A stretch of DNA of 64,000 bases from positions 1,920,001 to 1,984,000 of the forward strand of contig AP018172.1 in NCBI GenBank assembly GCA_002368175.1, written 5' to 3'. Made by a program: the position numbers and the translations under genes. Below are positions 43,545 to 52,937 of the stretch, in pieces. How positions within the stretch are numbered: position 1 is the stretch's first letter; each line of letters opens with the position of its first letter. Below the pieces are notes generated by a model, which worked only from the letters and a program-made list of their open reading frames with translations, had not been told where the DNA came from and did no database searches. The stretch is from Calothrix sp. NIES-2098 (GTDB lineage Bacteria; Cyanobacteriota; Cyanobacteriia; Cyanobacteriales; Nostocaceae).

Positions 43545-46124
43545 ATGAAAAGAAAACGATCGTGTTTCCGTAGAGTCCGCCGTTTGCACGCAGAAGCGCG
43601 TCGTTATGTAATCGTAATATTTTTAGCTACGCTCTTAACCATAAGCATATTACCGCCCAGCTTCGCCTTCAGGACTGCGGAAAACTCTGCCCAAGAGTTA
43701 TTGCAACAGGGTAGAAACTTATATGAAGCAGAACAGTTTGAGCGAGCATCTTTAGCCTTTGAACAAGCTTTAATTAATTTTAAAGCTCAAGGGGATAAAC
43801 TCAGGCAAGCCATGACTTTGAGCAATCTTTGCTTGACTTACCAGCAATTAGGAAAGTGGACAAAAGCCAGTCAAGCAATTACTGAAAGCCTAAACTTATT
43901 ACAGACTGGAGAAAATTCCCAAACGCAAATCTTAGCTCAAGCTTTAGATATTCAAGGTCGGCTACAGTTAGCTCAAGGAAAAGCTGAATCAGCTTTCAAT
44001 ACCTGGCAACAGGCCGCTACAATTTATGCAAAAATAGGCGATCGCACTGGGTCAATCCGCAGTCAAATTAACGCTGCTCAAGCTTTGCAAAGTTTAGGAA
44101 ATTACCGTAAAGCCCAGAAGACATTAACTGAAATTAATCAAACTCTGCAAAACCAACCAGACTCAACTCTCAAAGCTACAGGCTTGCGTAGTCTGGGTAA
44201 TGTACTGCGAGTCGTTGGGGATTTAGAACAATCGCGAAAGATTTTACAGCAGAGTTTAGAAGTAACAACGCGAATGCAATTGCAATCTCCTCAAGCTATC
44301 AGTGAAACTTGGCTGAGTTTAGGTAACACCGCCACCGCCCAGCAGGATATCCCCGCAGCGATAAATTATTATAAACAAGCTGCTAGCTCTACTTCGCCTA
44401 CTAAACGCATCCAAGCCGATCTAAATCAACTTCGCCTATTATTAGATGACAATCAATTAAATGCTGCTCAAGCATTGGTGACTAAAATCCAAGCTCAAAT
44501 TCCTAATTTACCCGCCAGTCGCAAGGCGGTTTACGCTCGGATTAACTTTGCTCAGAGTTTAATGAAACTCAAAACAGGGCAAGAAGTCAAGGAGATAGCC
44601 CAACTTTTAGCAACAGCAGTTCAACAAGCAAGAGATTTACAAGACCAACGCTCAATTGCTTATGCTTTAGGAAATCTCGCAGCATTATACGAACAGACGC
44701 AACAATTTGATAACGCCCAAGAACTCACCCAGCAAGCCTTAGCGATTTCCCAAGCCATCAATGTGCCTGATATTACCTATCGTTGGCAATGGCAGTTAGG
44801 ACGCTTGCTCAAAGCTAAGGGAGATATTCAAGGCGCAATTGCCGCTTACACTGAATCAGTTAAAATCTTGCAATCTCTCCGCAACGATTTAGTTGCAATT
44901 AATCCAGAGGTGCAGTTTTCTTTTCGAGATGAAGTAGAACCAATCTATCGCCAGTTGGTCAATTTATTGTTGCGATCGCCTGGCGACTCCCAACCGAGTC
45001 AAGATAACTTAGTTCAAGCCCGTACTCTGATTGAATCCCTACAACTAGCGGAACTTGACAACTTCTTTCGCGTAGCTTGCTTAGAGGGAAGACCAATACA
45101 AATTGACGCTGTTATCGATCGCCAAGATCCAACTGCGGCAGTTATCTATCCCATTATTTTGGATGACAAACTAGAAGTTATTCTCAAATTACCGCAACAA
45201 CCGCTGCGCCATTACAAAACCAACATCGCTGCGAGTGAAGTAGAAAAAATTCTAGAGCAATTGCGCCAACAACTGATCAAACCTTATACACTGCAAGAAA
45301 CTCAGGCATTATCTAGGCAAATATATAATTGGTTACTGCAACCTGCAGAAGAATACTTAGCTAAATCTCAAATCAAAACTTTGGTATTTGTTTTGGATGG
45401 TTCCTTGCGAAATATTCCTATGGCTGCGCTTTACGACGGTCAAAAGTATCTGATCGAGAAATATGCGATCGCTTTAACTCCAGGGTTACAGTTATTATCT
45501 CCCAAAGCTTTATCACAACAACAAATCAAAGCTTTGACTGCTGGAATTACCGAAGCACGTCAGGGCTTTTCTGCCCTCAGCAATGTGGCGCAAGAGTTAA
45601 ATCAAATTCAGTCTGAAGTGCCTACTAAAGTTCTGCTCAATCAAAAATTTACCAGCCAAACTTTCCAGCAAGAAATCAATTCTGTTCCGTTCCCTGTAGT
45701 ACATTTGGCAACTCACGGTCAGTTTAGTTCCAACGCTGACGAGACATTTATTCTCACTTGGGATGGTCGAATTAACGTCAATCAACTCGATACTTTACTG
45801 CGGATTCGAGAGTCACAAAGACCGAATGCCATTGAATTACTCGTTCTTAGCGCTTGTCAAACTGCTGCGGGAGATAAACGCGCTGCTTTGGGGCTGGCGG
45901 GGATAGCTGTACGGGCGGGCGCACGCAGTACCCTTGCTTCCTTATGGAATGTGGACGATCAATCTACAGCAGAATTGATGAGTCAGTTCTACCGAGAATT
46001 AACTTCTACAAAGTTGACTAAAGCCGAAGCACTCCGCCAAGGCCAACTTGCTTTGTTAAAAAACCCGAAATACCAACATCCATTATTTTGGGCAGCTTAT
46101 GTGTTAGTGGGGAATTGGCTATAA
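43545..46124 (+). CDS. TPR-repeat CHAT-domain protein (caspase-like)
   Basis: An 859-residue protein: signal/anchor segment (VIVIFLATLLTISILPPSFA), about ten TPR units (50-430), linker, and a C-terminal CHAT (caspase-HetF-associated) domain. The catalytic dyad is His724 in VHLATHGQF and Cys771 in LVLSACQTA, followed by GLAGIAVRAGARSTLASLWN. Start at ATG 43545 (GAGGA upstream) preferred to ATG 43512, which lies inside the FHA gene. Its stop overlaps the stop of the convergent kinase gene by 6 bp. An extracytoplasmic CHAT protein paired with an FHA adhesin suggests processing of the adhesin or of its partner. Confidence 0.9.
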   Translation: MKRKRSCFRRVRRLHAEARRYVIVIFLATLLTISILPPSFAFRTAENSAQELLQQGRNLYEAEQFERASLAFEQALINFKAQGDKLRQAMTLSNLCLTYQQLGKWTKASQAITESLNLLQTGENSQTQILAQALDIQGRLQLAQGKAESAFNTWQQAATIYAKIGDRTGSIRSQINAAQALQSLGNYRKAQKTLTEINQTLQNQPDSTLKATGLRSLGNVLRVVGDLEQSRKILQQSLEVTTRMQLQSPQAISETWLSLGNTATAQQDIPAAINYYKQAASSTSPTKRIQADLNQLRLLLDDNQLNAAQALVTKIQAQIPNLPASRKAVYARINFAQSLMKLKTGQEVKEIAQLLATAVQQARDLQDQRSIAYALGNLAALYEQTQQFDNAQELTQQALAISQAINVPDITYRWQWQLGRLLKAKGDIQGAIAAYTESVKILQSLRNDLVAINPEVQFSFRDEVEPIYRQLVNLLLRSPGDSQPSQDNLVQARTLIESLQLAELDNFFRVACLEGRPIQIDAVIDRQDPTAAVIYPIILDDKLEVILKLPQQPLRHYKTNIAASEVEKILEQLRQQLIKPYTLQETQALSRQIYNWLLQPAEEYLAKSQIKTLVFVLDGSLRNIPMAALYDGQKYLIEKYAIALTPGLQLLSPKALSQQQIKALTAGITEARQGFSALSNVAQELNQIQSEVPTKVLLNQKFTSQTFQQEINSVPFPVVHLATHGQFSSNADETFILTWDGRINVNQLDTLLRIRESQRPNAIELLVLSACQTAAGDKRAALGLAGIAVRAGARSTLASLWNVDDQSTAELMSQFYRELTSTKLTKAEALRQGQLALLKNPKYQHPLFWAAYVLVGNWL

Positions 46125-49100
46125 GGCAATTTCACCCAAATTCTGAGACAGAATTGGTAAGCTAATAACAAATTCAGTTCCCTTACCAATTGTCGAATTT
46201 ACAGAGAGCGAACCGTGATGTTTTTCCACTATAATTTGCTTGGCGATCGCTAGTCCTAAACCTGTGCCTTTACCTACAGCTTTCGTAGTAAATAAATGGT
46301 CGAATATTTTTTGTTTGACTTCTTCACTCATACCAATACCATTATCAGCAATATAAACTTGAACTTGGTTATCTTTAACCACAGTGGTAATTCTAATTTG
46401 GTTAGTTTTGGCTTGAATATCCTCAACAATGCTGCGATTATTTGATTCTTCTAATGCGTCAATGGCATTTGCTATAATATTCATAAATACTTGATTTAAT
46501 TGCCCAGGAAAACATTCTATTTGTGGTAATTTACCGTATTCTAAGATAACTTCAATATCTGGACGTTGCTCGTTAGCTTTGAGCCGATGTTTGAGAATTA
46601 AAATTGTACTATCAATGCCTTCATGAATGTTGAAGGGGACTTTATAATCTCGATCGGCACGGGAGAAAGTGCGGAGACTAGTACTGATATTTTTGAGGCG
46701 ATCGCACGCTATTCTCATAGCATCAATCATTTTCTGTAAGTCTTCTAAGCTGTAATCTAAGTCAATGGCTTCGGCGTGTTCAAGAATTTCTTCACTCTGA
46801 TTAGGGAAAATTTCTTGATATAGTTTTAGGTGTTCGACAATATCAGCCAAAGTTGGTTTTGCTTGTTGGAGAGTAACAGCAATAAAGCCCAAAGGATTAT
46901 TCATTTCATGGGCAATTCCAGCCACTAAGTTACCTAGTGCTGACATTTTTTCACTTTGAATAATTTGTAATTGAGCTTGTTGTAAATCTTGTAATGCTTG
47001 TTCTAATTCTTGGGATTTTTGCTTAACAACAGCTTCGGCTTGTTTGCGTTCGCTGATATCTAATAACAAGCCATCCCAAATAATTGTACCATCAGCTTGT
47101 TTTATCGGACGAGATACAGCTTGAATCCATTTTAATTTACCAGAAGGCGTAATAATCCTTCCTTGATATTGCCAAGGCTGTAAGGTTTGTGCGGAACTGG
47201 CTACAGACTCATAAAAATCCTTTATTTCCTCTGGGTGCATCAAAGAAATTAAGTTATTGGCATCTGCGATCGCATCTTCTGGTAAAACTTCATAAATTCC
47301 ATAGCATCCAGAACTGACGTAACTAAATGAAGCAATACCGTCTACAGAAAGTTGGAATTGATAAATCATCCCCGGTACATTTTCTGCTAGTCGTAAAAAA
47401 CGATCTTCACTTGCTTGCAAATTAGTGTAAAGTTGGGCATTTTCTAGAGATATTGCAGCTTGAGTACAAAGTAAATTAATAACTTGTAACCGTTTGTCAG
47501 TAAATACCCCGCTTGCCAATTTATTTTCTAGATAAATAATCCCTGTTAAATGCCCTTGATTAATAATCGGATTACATAATACACTTTGGGGTTGATGTGA
47601 CAACATATATTTCCCGATTAAACCAGGAATATCTGTTTGGCAATTATCTATAACTACTGTTTTTAGAGTATTTTTGACGTAATTAATAATTTTGTGGGGA
47701 ATATCTGGACAAGTTTCTAAAGTTTGTGGTTCCAGAATGGTTTTTATTTGTTGATTTTCAATCAAGGTAATGGCTCGAACTTGCCAATTATTGTCTTCAG
47801 GAAGCAATAGTACAGCTTTTTTCGCGCCAGAGTTTTCGACAATAATTTCGGTGAGACTGGCGAGCAGAGTGTCTAAATTTAAAGAGCTAGAAATAGCTTG
47901 AGCAGCTTTGAGGGCAGAGGTTAAATCAAGGACATCTGAAATACTGGTGCTGTCACTGGTAGAAGTAAGAGTTGATTGAAAAGTAGAAGGACGAGATATT
48001 GTGGCGATAGTTTCTAAAGGATTGAGGTTAATTTTTCGCTGTTGCAGAATCAGTTGAAGTAATTGGGGATAGCGTTTTTCTAAGTCATCGGTTTTAGCTT
48101 TTGCTCCCCAACGAGCGTAGCAGTAGTATGCTTCTTGCATATATGTTTGGGCAATTTTTTCTTTACCCCATTCCAGGTAAAATTTAGCTGCTAGTTCGTT
48201 TGCTAAAGCTTCTTCTTGAAGATATTCGTTGGTTTTAGCTCCCGCAATGGCGCGATCGTACATTTCTATAGCTTCGATTTTCTGTCCTAAAACGCGATAC
48301 TTTTCAGCTTCTACCAAGTCATACTTATGTTGAAAGTTCATCGGTGCATAAAGCGCCCTTTTGTGCAGTATTTCTTGATTGACAGTCACAATTTCTAAAT
48401 CCTCGGATGTGGATAAAATTGCCAAGGATTCGTAGAAATAAAGTAAAGGAATAGTCACAGTACCAGCGCCACCTCCCAAGTATTGCTTGAGCTGTTGGGC
48501 TACGCTTAGGGTTTGGGAATAGTCGCCAAACAAAAAACATAAGTACAATTTGTTAATTAATAAATGCCACAACGCTGTTTGATCGCCTGCTTGGTGTAGT
48601 GTTTCCAGCAATGTGGTTTCCTCCATCGCTTCTCCAGTTAAGATAACTGGATTGCTTACCTGTCCGAGCAAATTTAAAACTGCTTGATGACAACCTTTAG
48701 TAAAGTTCGCAGCCGACTGCATACCAATCTGCTGTAAAGCCTGACTATACCAACCGATCTCCGGAATTAGAACCTGCAAAGACCGACCAGTTAAATATGC
48801 CTGTAAGCTATAAACAAAACCTGCAAAGCCAGCAAAAGGTATGTCACCAGCTTCTAGACAACGAGTGTAAGCTTGTTGGATTGGGGCAAGGGTTGTATTG
48901 AGATGACAAGTCCATGAAGTAATGAAATGATGGACTAGCACCAGTGTTCGCCCGTAAAATTCTCGATCGTTCAGTTTTTCACACAGTTGTAGTGCGAGTT
49001 GCCCGAATTCATATCCTGTTTGGAAGTCTTCTAAGATGGCACACAGTAATAGTCCATAATTTGCATAGCCAATAATGGAAGTGTTGGCATTACCGTACTG

Positions 49101-51926
49101 AAGCGATAATTCCACAATTTTTAAAGAGACAAAGGGGAATAGTTCCGGCTTGCAAGCATAGGACGAGGCAGAAACTTTGACCAAAATCTGCATCGCCGCC
49201 AAGATGACTGGATCTGTCATTGTGGGTAGATTGATTAACTCCCGTGGCGATCGCCCATTTAGTAACAGTGCGATCGCTTCAAATCTTGCGGGAATTTCTG
49301 CCACTACTGGTTCTTTAGGTAGATAAATACCCAACTGATTTAAAACATCTAATGCTGTTTCGATGGCTAAAAGAAATTGACCTTGATTTGTGTAAGCTTC
49401 TAGCCTAATTTGGGCAACTTGAACTGTATCTACAATATTTTTAGCTTGTTGTAAAACCTCAGCGGCATATTGCTCCATACCATCAATATCGCCTGTAAAA
49501 TAGGAAGCACCGACAACAAGATTATGTAAATTGAGTGTCAACAAATAGTAATCTTGCCATGTAGAAGGCGGTAATAATTGCAGACCGTTATTGGCATAAT
49601 TTAAAGCGCTGTTGTAAGCGGTTGCGGCAAGTGCTTTATTACCTGCGAGGAGGTTATATTCTGCCAGCACAACTTTTTCGGCAATATCAGCGATGAGATT
49701 TTGCCCTAAATTGAGTTGACTAACTATAGCAAATAAATGTTCTTCTTTTTGGCGATCGCTACTTTCTTTGAGCAACAGTCTACCAATTTTTAAATGTGTA
49801 GCTTGCCTTTGTTGTTCGGGAATTAAAGAATAAGCCGCTTGTTGTACTCTGTCGTGTAAAAATTTATATTTTGCTAATTCTTTAGCATTATTATTTTCCC
49901 ATTGCGCTAATTTATTATTAGCCTGCCCCTGATAAAATTTATAAACATCATCAGTAGGTAAAATCAAACCTTCTTGCAAGGCTTTCCATAAATCAGCAGC
50001 AGTTTCCACCTCTGACTGTTCGGAAACAATCGCCAAAATTGCTAAATCAAAAGAATTGCCAATACAAGCAGCTAACTTTAATACATTTTGAGTTGATGGT
50101 GGCAATTTCTGCAATTGAATTGCCATAAAAGCCACAACATCATCTGTAATTGCTTGCTGAGTCACTTGGGTTATGTCACATTCCCAACAACCTACTTCCC
50201 TGTTAAATCGAATTAATCCATCGTGATATAAGGCTTTAATAAATTGAGTTGCAAAAAACGGATTACCTTGAGTTTTTTGAAATATCAATCGCGAAAGATT
50301 TCCTGCTAAATCTTCTGTACATTTAAGTGTATCGGCAACGAAACGATCGACTTGTACTTGGTTTAGTGGTGCTAAAGTAATTGTATTAATATTTGCTTGG
50401 GATTTTTCAATTTCACTCAAAGTTAACATCAAAGGATGGGCAGGATTTATTTCGTTATCTCGGTAAGCACCAATTAAGAAAATATATCCTGTATCAGCCA
50501 TTAATAGCTGGATTAACTTGAGGGATGCTGCATCAGCCCATTGTAAATCATCTAAAAATATTACTAAGGGATGTTCTGCACTGGTAAAAACTTTAGTAAA
50601 ATTTTGGAATAATAAATTAAATCTATTTTCTGCCGATGTTCCCGATAGTTCTATAACTGATGGCTGCTTGCCAATAATTCGTTCTAATTCAGGAATAACA
50701 TCTATAATTACTTGTCCATTCTCTCCTACAGCCGCTAAAATATTTTCTTTCCATGCCTGAATTTGAGACTCGCTTTCTGTTAACAATTGCCCGATTAAAT
50801 CTCGGTAGGCTTGCACAAATGCCGAAAAGGGAATATTACGATTAAATTGGTCATATTTACCTTTAATGAAATAACCGTGTTGCTTAACAATCGGTTTATG
50901 AACTTCGTTGATAACTGCGGTTTTACCAATTCCCGAAAACCCAGCTACCAGCATCATTTCCGTTGTTCCCGTACTAACGCGCTCAAATGCTTGTAGCAGG
51001 GTTTCTATTTCGGCTTCTCGTCCATATAGTTTATCGGGGATAATGAAGCGATCGCATACATCCCGTTGAGCAATTTGAAAGTTGTTGATCTCGCCCGTTT
51101 CTTTGAGTTGATATAAACAAGTTTCTAAATCAAATTTTAGCCCCAATATACTTTGATAGCGGTGTTCGGCATTTTTTGCCATTAATTTGGCAACGATTTT
51201 TGAAATTACAATCGGAATATTTTGGTTAATTTCATGTACGGGAATTGCTGTTTTGGCAATATGACAATGTACCAATTCCATCGGATCGTTTGCTTTAAAA
51301 GGTAACTCACCTGTAAGTAATTCGTAGAAAGTTACGCCTAAAGAATAAAAATCAGTGCGGTAGTCAATCCCGCGATTCATTCTCCCTGTTTGCTCTGGCG
51401 AAATATAAGCTAGTGTACCTTCTAAGATATTCGGATTAACCAGAGTTTGAGTTTCTCGTGGTAGTAGAGATGCAATACTAAAGTCAATTAGTTTCAGTTG
51501 TTTGGTTTCAGGATTAATTAAAATATTGCTTGGTTTAATATCTTTATGAATAATGCGTTCTTTATAGAGTATGTCTAAGGAATCACATAAAGCGATCGCT
51601 ATTTGCAAAAATTCTTGTAGAGATTGTCGCTGAACCTTTACTACCCATTCTTTCAGAGAAATCCCCCCAAAGTCTTCCATTATCAACACATAGCCATTTT
51701 GGTATGGTTCCAGGCTATAAGTTTTGACAATTAGAGGTGAGTTAAGATTTTTGGCAATTGTATACTGATTGTGAAACTGTACCAGTTCGCTGAAACTAGG
51801 ATAAGGATTTTTCAAGAGTTTAATTACGACTCCTAAGGAATCAATTTCTCGATACCCTCGATAAACCAGAGTTCTGGAACCATTGTAAAGTTCTTCAGTG
51901 ATGTGATATCCGGGAAGGCTAACCAT
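46119..51926 (-). CDS. Giant Ser/Thr kinase - AAA ATPase - GAF - PAS - histidine kinase
   Basis: A 1935-residue trifunctional signalling protein. Order: Ser/Thr kinase (about 5-270; HKDIKPSNILI catalytic loop, LIDFSIA in place of DFG), AAA/STAND-type ATPase (about 290-560; Walker A GFSGIGKTAV, LVIFLDDLQWAD), a long TPR-like helical sensor (about 600-1320), GAF (about 1395-1530), PAS (about 1535-1655) and histidine kinase (HisKA AGIAHEMNNPLGF; N box NIIANAIDAL, G1 ADNGIGM, G2 GTGLGLAIA). Start ATG 51926 has AGGA 6 nt upstream, better than the in-frame ATG at 51941. Similar proteins are numerous in Nostoc. DFS instead of DFG may lower Ser/Thr-kinase activity. Confidence 0.92.
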   Translation of the reverse strand: MVSLPGYHITEELYNGSRTLVYRGYREIDSLGVVIKLLKNPYPSFSELVQFHNQYTIAKNLNSPLIVKTYSLEPYQNGYVLIMEDFGGISLKEWVVKVQRQSLQEFLQIAIALCDSLDILYKERIIHKDIKPSNILINPETKQLKLIDFSIASLLPRETQTLVNPNILEGTLAYISPEQTGRMNRGIDYRTDFYSLGVTFYELLTGELPFKANDPMELVHCHIAKTAIPVHEINQNIPIVISKIVAKLMAKNAEHRYQSILGLKFDLETCLYQLKETGEINNFQIAQRDVCDRFIIPDKLYGREAEIETLLQAFERVSTGTTEMMLVAGFSGIGKTAVINEVHKPIVKQHGYFIKGKYDQFNRNIPFSAFVQAYRDLIGQLLTESESQIQAWKENILAAVGENGQVIIDVIPELERIIGKQPSVIELSGTSAENRFNLLFQNFTKVFTSAEHPLVIFLDDLQWADAASLKLIQLLMADTGYIFLIGAYRDNEINPAHPLMLTLSEIEKSQANINTITLAPLNQVQVDRFVADTLKCTEDLAGNLSRLIFQKTQGNPFFATQFIKALYHDGLIRFNREVGCWECDITQVTQQAITDDVVAFMAIQLQKLPPSTQNVLKLAACIGNSFDLAILAIVSEQSEVETAADLWKALQEGLILPTDDVYKFYQGQANNKLAQWENNNAKELAKYKFLHDRVQQAAYSLIPEQQRQATHLKIGRLLLKESSDRQKEEHLFAIVSQLNLGQNLIADIAEKVVLAEYNLLAGNKALAATAYNSALNYANNGLQLLPPSTWQDYYLLTLNLHNLVVGASYFTGDIDGMEQYAAEVLQQAKNIVDTVQVAQIRLEAYTNQGQFLLAIETALDVLNQLGIYLPKEPVVAEIPARFEAIALLLNGRSPRELINLPTMTDPVILAAMQILVKVSASSYACKPELFPFVSLKIVELSLQYGNANTSIIGYANYGLLLCAILEDFQTGYEFGQLALQLCEKLNDREFYGRTLVLVHHFITSWTCHLNTTLAPIQQAYTRCLEAGDIPFAGFAGFVYSLQAYLTGRSLQVLIPEIGWYSQALQQIGMQSAANFTKGCHQAVLNLLGQVSNPVILTGEAMEETTLLETLHQAGDQTALWHLLINKLYLCFLFGDYSQTLSVAQQLKQYLGGGAGTVTIPLLYFYESLAILSTSEDLEIVTVNQEILHKRALYAPMNFQHKYDLVEAEKYRVLGQKIEAIEMYDRAIAGAKTNEYLQEEALANELAAKFYLEWGKEKIAQTYMQEAYYCYARWGAKAKTDDLEKRYPQLLQLILQQRKINLNPLETIATISRPSTFQSTLTSTSDSTSISDVLDLTSALKAAQAISSSLNLDTLLASLTEIIVENSGAKKAVLLLPEDNNWQVRAITLIENQQIKTILEPQTLETCPDIPHKIINYVKNTLKTVVIDNCQTDIPGLIGKYMLSHQPQSVLCNPIINQGHLTGIIYLENKLASGVFTDKRLQVINLLCTQAAISLENAQLYTNLQASEDRFLRLAENVPGMIYQFQLSVDGIASFSYVSSGCYGIYEVLPEDAIADANNLISLMHPEEIKDFYESVASSAQTLQPWQYQGRIITPSGKLKWIQAVSRPIKQADGTIIWDGLLLDISERKQAEAVVKQKSQELEQALQDLQQAQLQIIQSEKMSALGNLVAGIAHEMNNPLGFIAVTLQQAKPTLADIVEHLKLYQEIFPNQSEEILEHAEAIDLDYSLEDLQKMIDAMRIACDRLKNISTSLRTFSRADRDYKVPFNIHEGIDSTILILKHRLKANEQRPDIEVILEYGKLPQIECFPGQLNQVFMNIIANAIDALEESNNRSIVEDIQAKTNQIRITTVVKDNQVQVYIADNGIGMSEEVKQKIFDHLFTTKAVGKGTGLGLAIAKQIIVEKHHGSLSVNSTIGKGTEFVISLPILSQNLGEIAL

Positions 51927-52153
51927 GCTAAATCCTGACAATCTCTGGATTTAGTATTCCCAAAGGCTTTGTTACATGAAACAAAAAAAAAGACACTCTT
52001 CCTCTCAACAGAGTGAGTAATTATACTCCCAAAAATAATTTTGAGTCGAAACATGGCTGTTTTCCATTGCTTGCAGACTCAAATCTCTACCAAACAAGTG
52101 TTTCAGTCGAACATTTTGTTGCAATGAAACGAGTTTCATCAAGACTAATTTCT

Positions 52154-52891
52154 TCAATGACAACAATCTACTATCGGTTCTGAAGCAATATCATTCAGTC
52201 CAGCAGATTGCAAAATGTTAGCCCAATCATTACCTTTCGGCTCAAGGCGACGCAGTTCAGCTGAAGCTGTTACTAAATCGTACCAAATACCATGATGAGC
52301 ATAAAGAGTAACTCGCTGCTTTGGTGTCGCTTTTTCTAACTGATTTTTCAAAGCGGTATTGGGTTCGATTCTTGCGATCCAACCATCAACAAAAACAGGT
52401 GGTTGTTGTGGATTACAGTAAATATTAAAGTACCAATGATAGCGATCGCCAATTTTTAACGCAGCAGCTGTTGATGGTAGAGAGAGGCTGACAATACCTG
52501 GTGTTCCAGACAAGGAAACAGGACTTTGGTATACAGTTTGACCCACTTGATTCTGTAGTACGAACTCTGCGTTAGCAGTGGTTTGATAAGGAACGTAAAA
52601 CCAGAAAGTTGGATGAGATATAGTTGTTAATCCAAAGACTAATTCTGCATTGGGAGACTGATAAACCGGAACTAAGGCTGTTAACAGCTTTTCTTGGGAT
52701 TTAGCTATACTCTCGCAGCCGCGCTTTCCTCCGGCTGTGCGATTACCAGGTGCGTTAATATCAGGTGGCGGCGGCGGTGCGTTAAAAATCTCCGTTCCGG
52801 GAATCTGAGATTTTGCCATCTGTGTGGAGGAAAGCAATATGAAAGCAAACGCACAGACAAATTTAATAGTAATTCGTAATTTGTAATTCAT
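52154..52891 (-). CDS. DUF928 exported protein
   Basis: A 245-residue protein with an N-terminal signal peptide (FVCAFAFILLSSTQMAKSQ), a proline-rich spacer (APPPPPDINAPGNRT) and a DUF928 domain (about 60-235; GLTTISHPTFWFYVPY, DRYHWYFNIYC, YAHHGIWYDLV). DUF928 genes very commonly neighbour CHASE2/AAA-like and FHA/CHAT genes in cyanobacteria, exactly as here. Function unknown. Confidence 0.9.
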   Translation of the reverse strand: MNYKLRITIKFVCAFAFILLSSTQMAKSQIPGTEIFNAPPPPPDINAPGNRTAGGKRGCESIAKSQEKLLTALVPVYQSPNAELVFGLTTISHPTFWFYVPYQTTANAEFVLQNQVGQTVYQSPVSLSGTPGIVSLSLPSTAAALKIGDRYHWYFNIYCNPQQPPVFVDGWIARIEPNTALKNQLEKATPKQRVTLYAHHGIWYDLVTASAELRRLEPKGNDWANILQSAGLNDIASEPIVDCCH

Positions 52892-52937
52892 AATTTTAAA
52901 TTTATATTTAATATGTCACTTATTAATTATTACCTTT

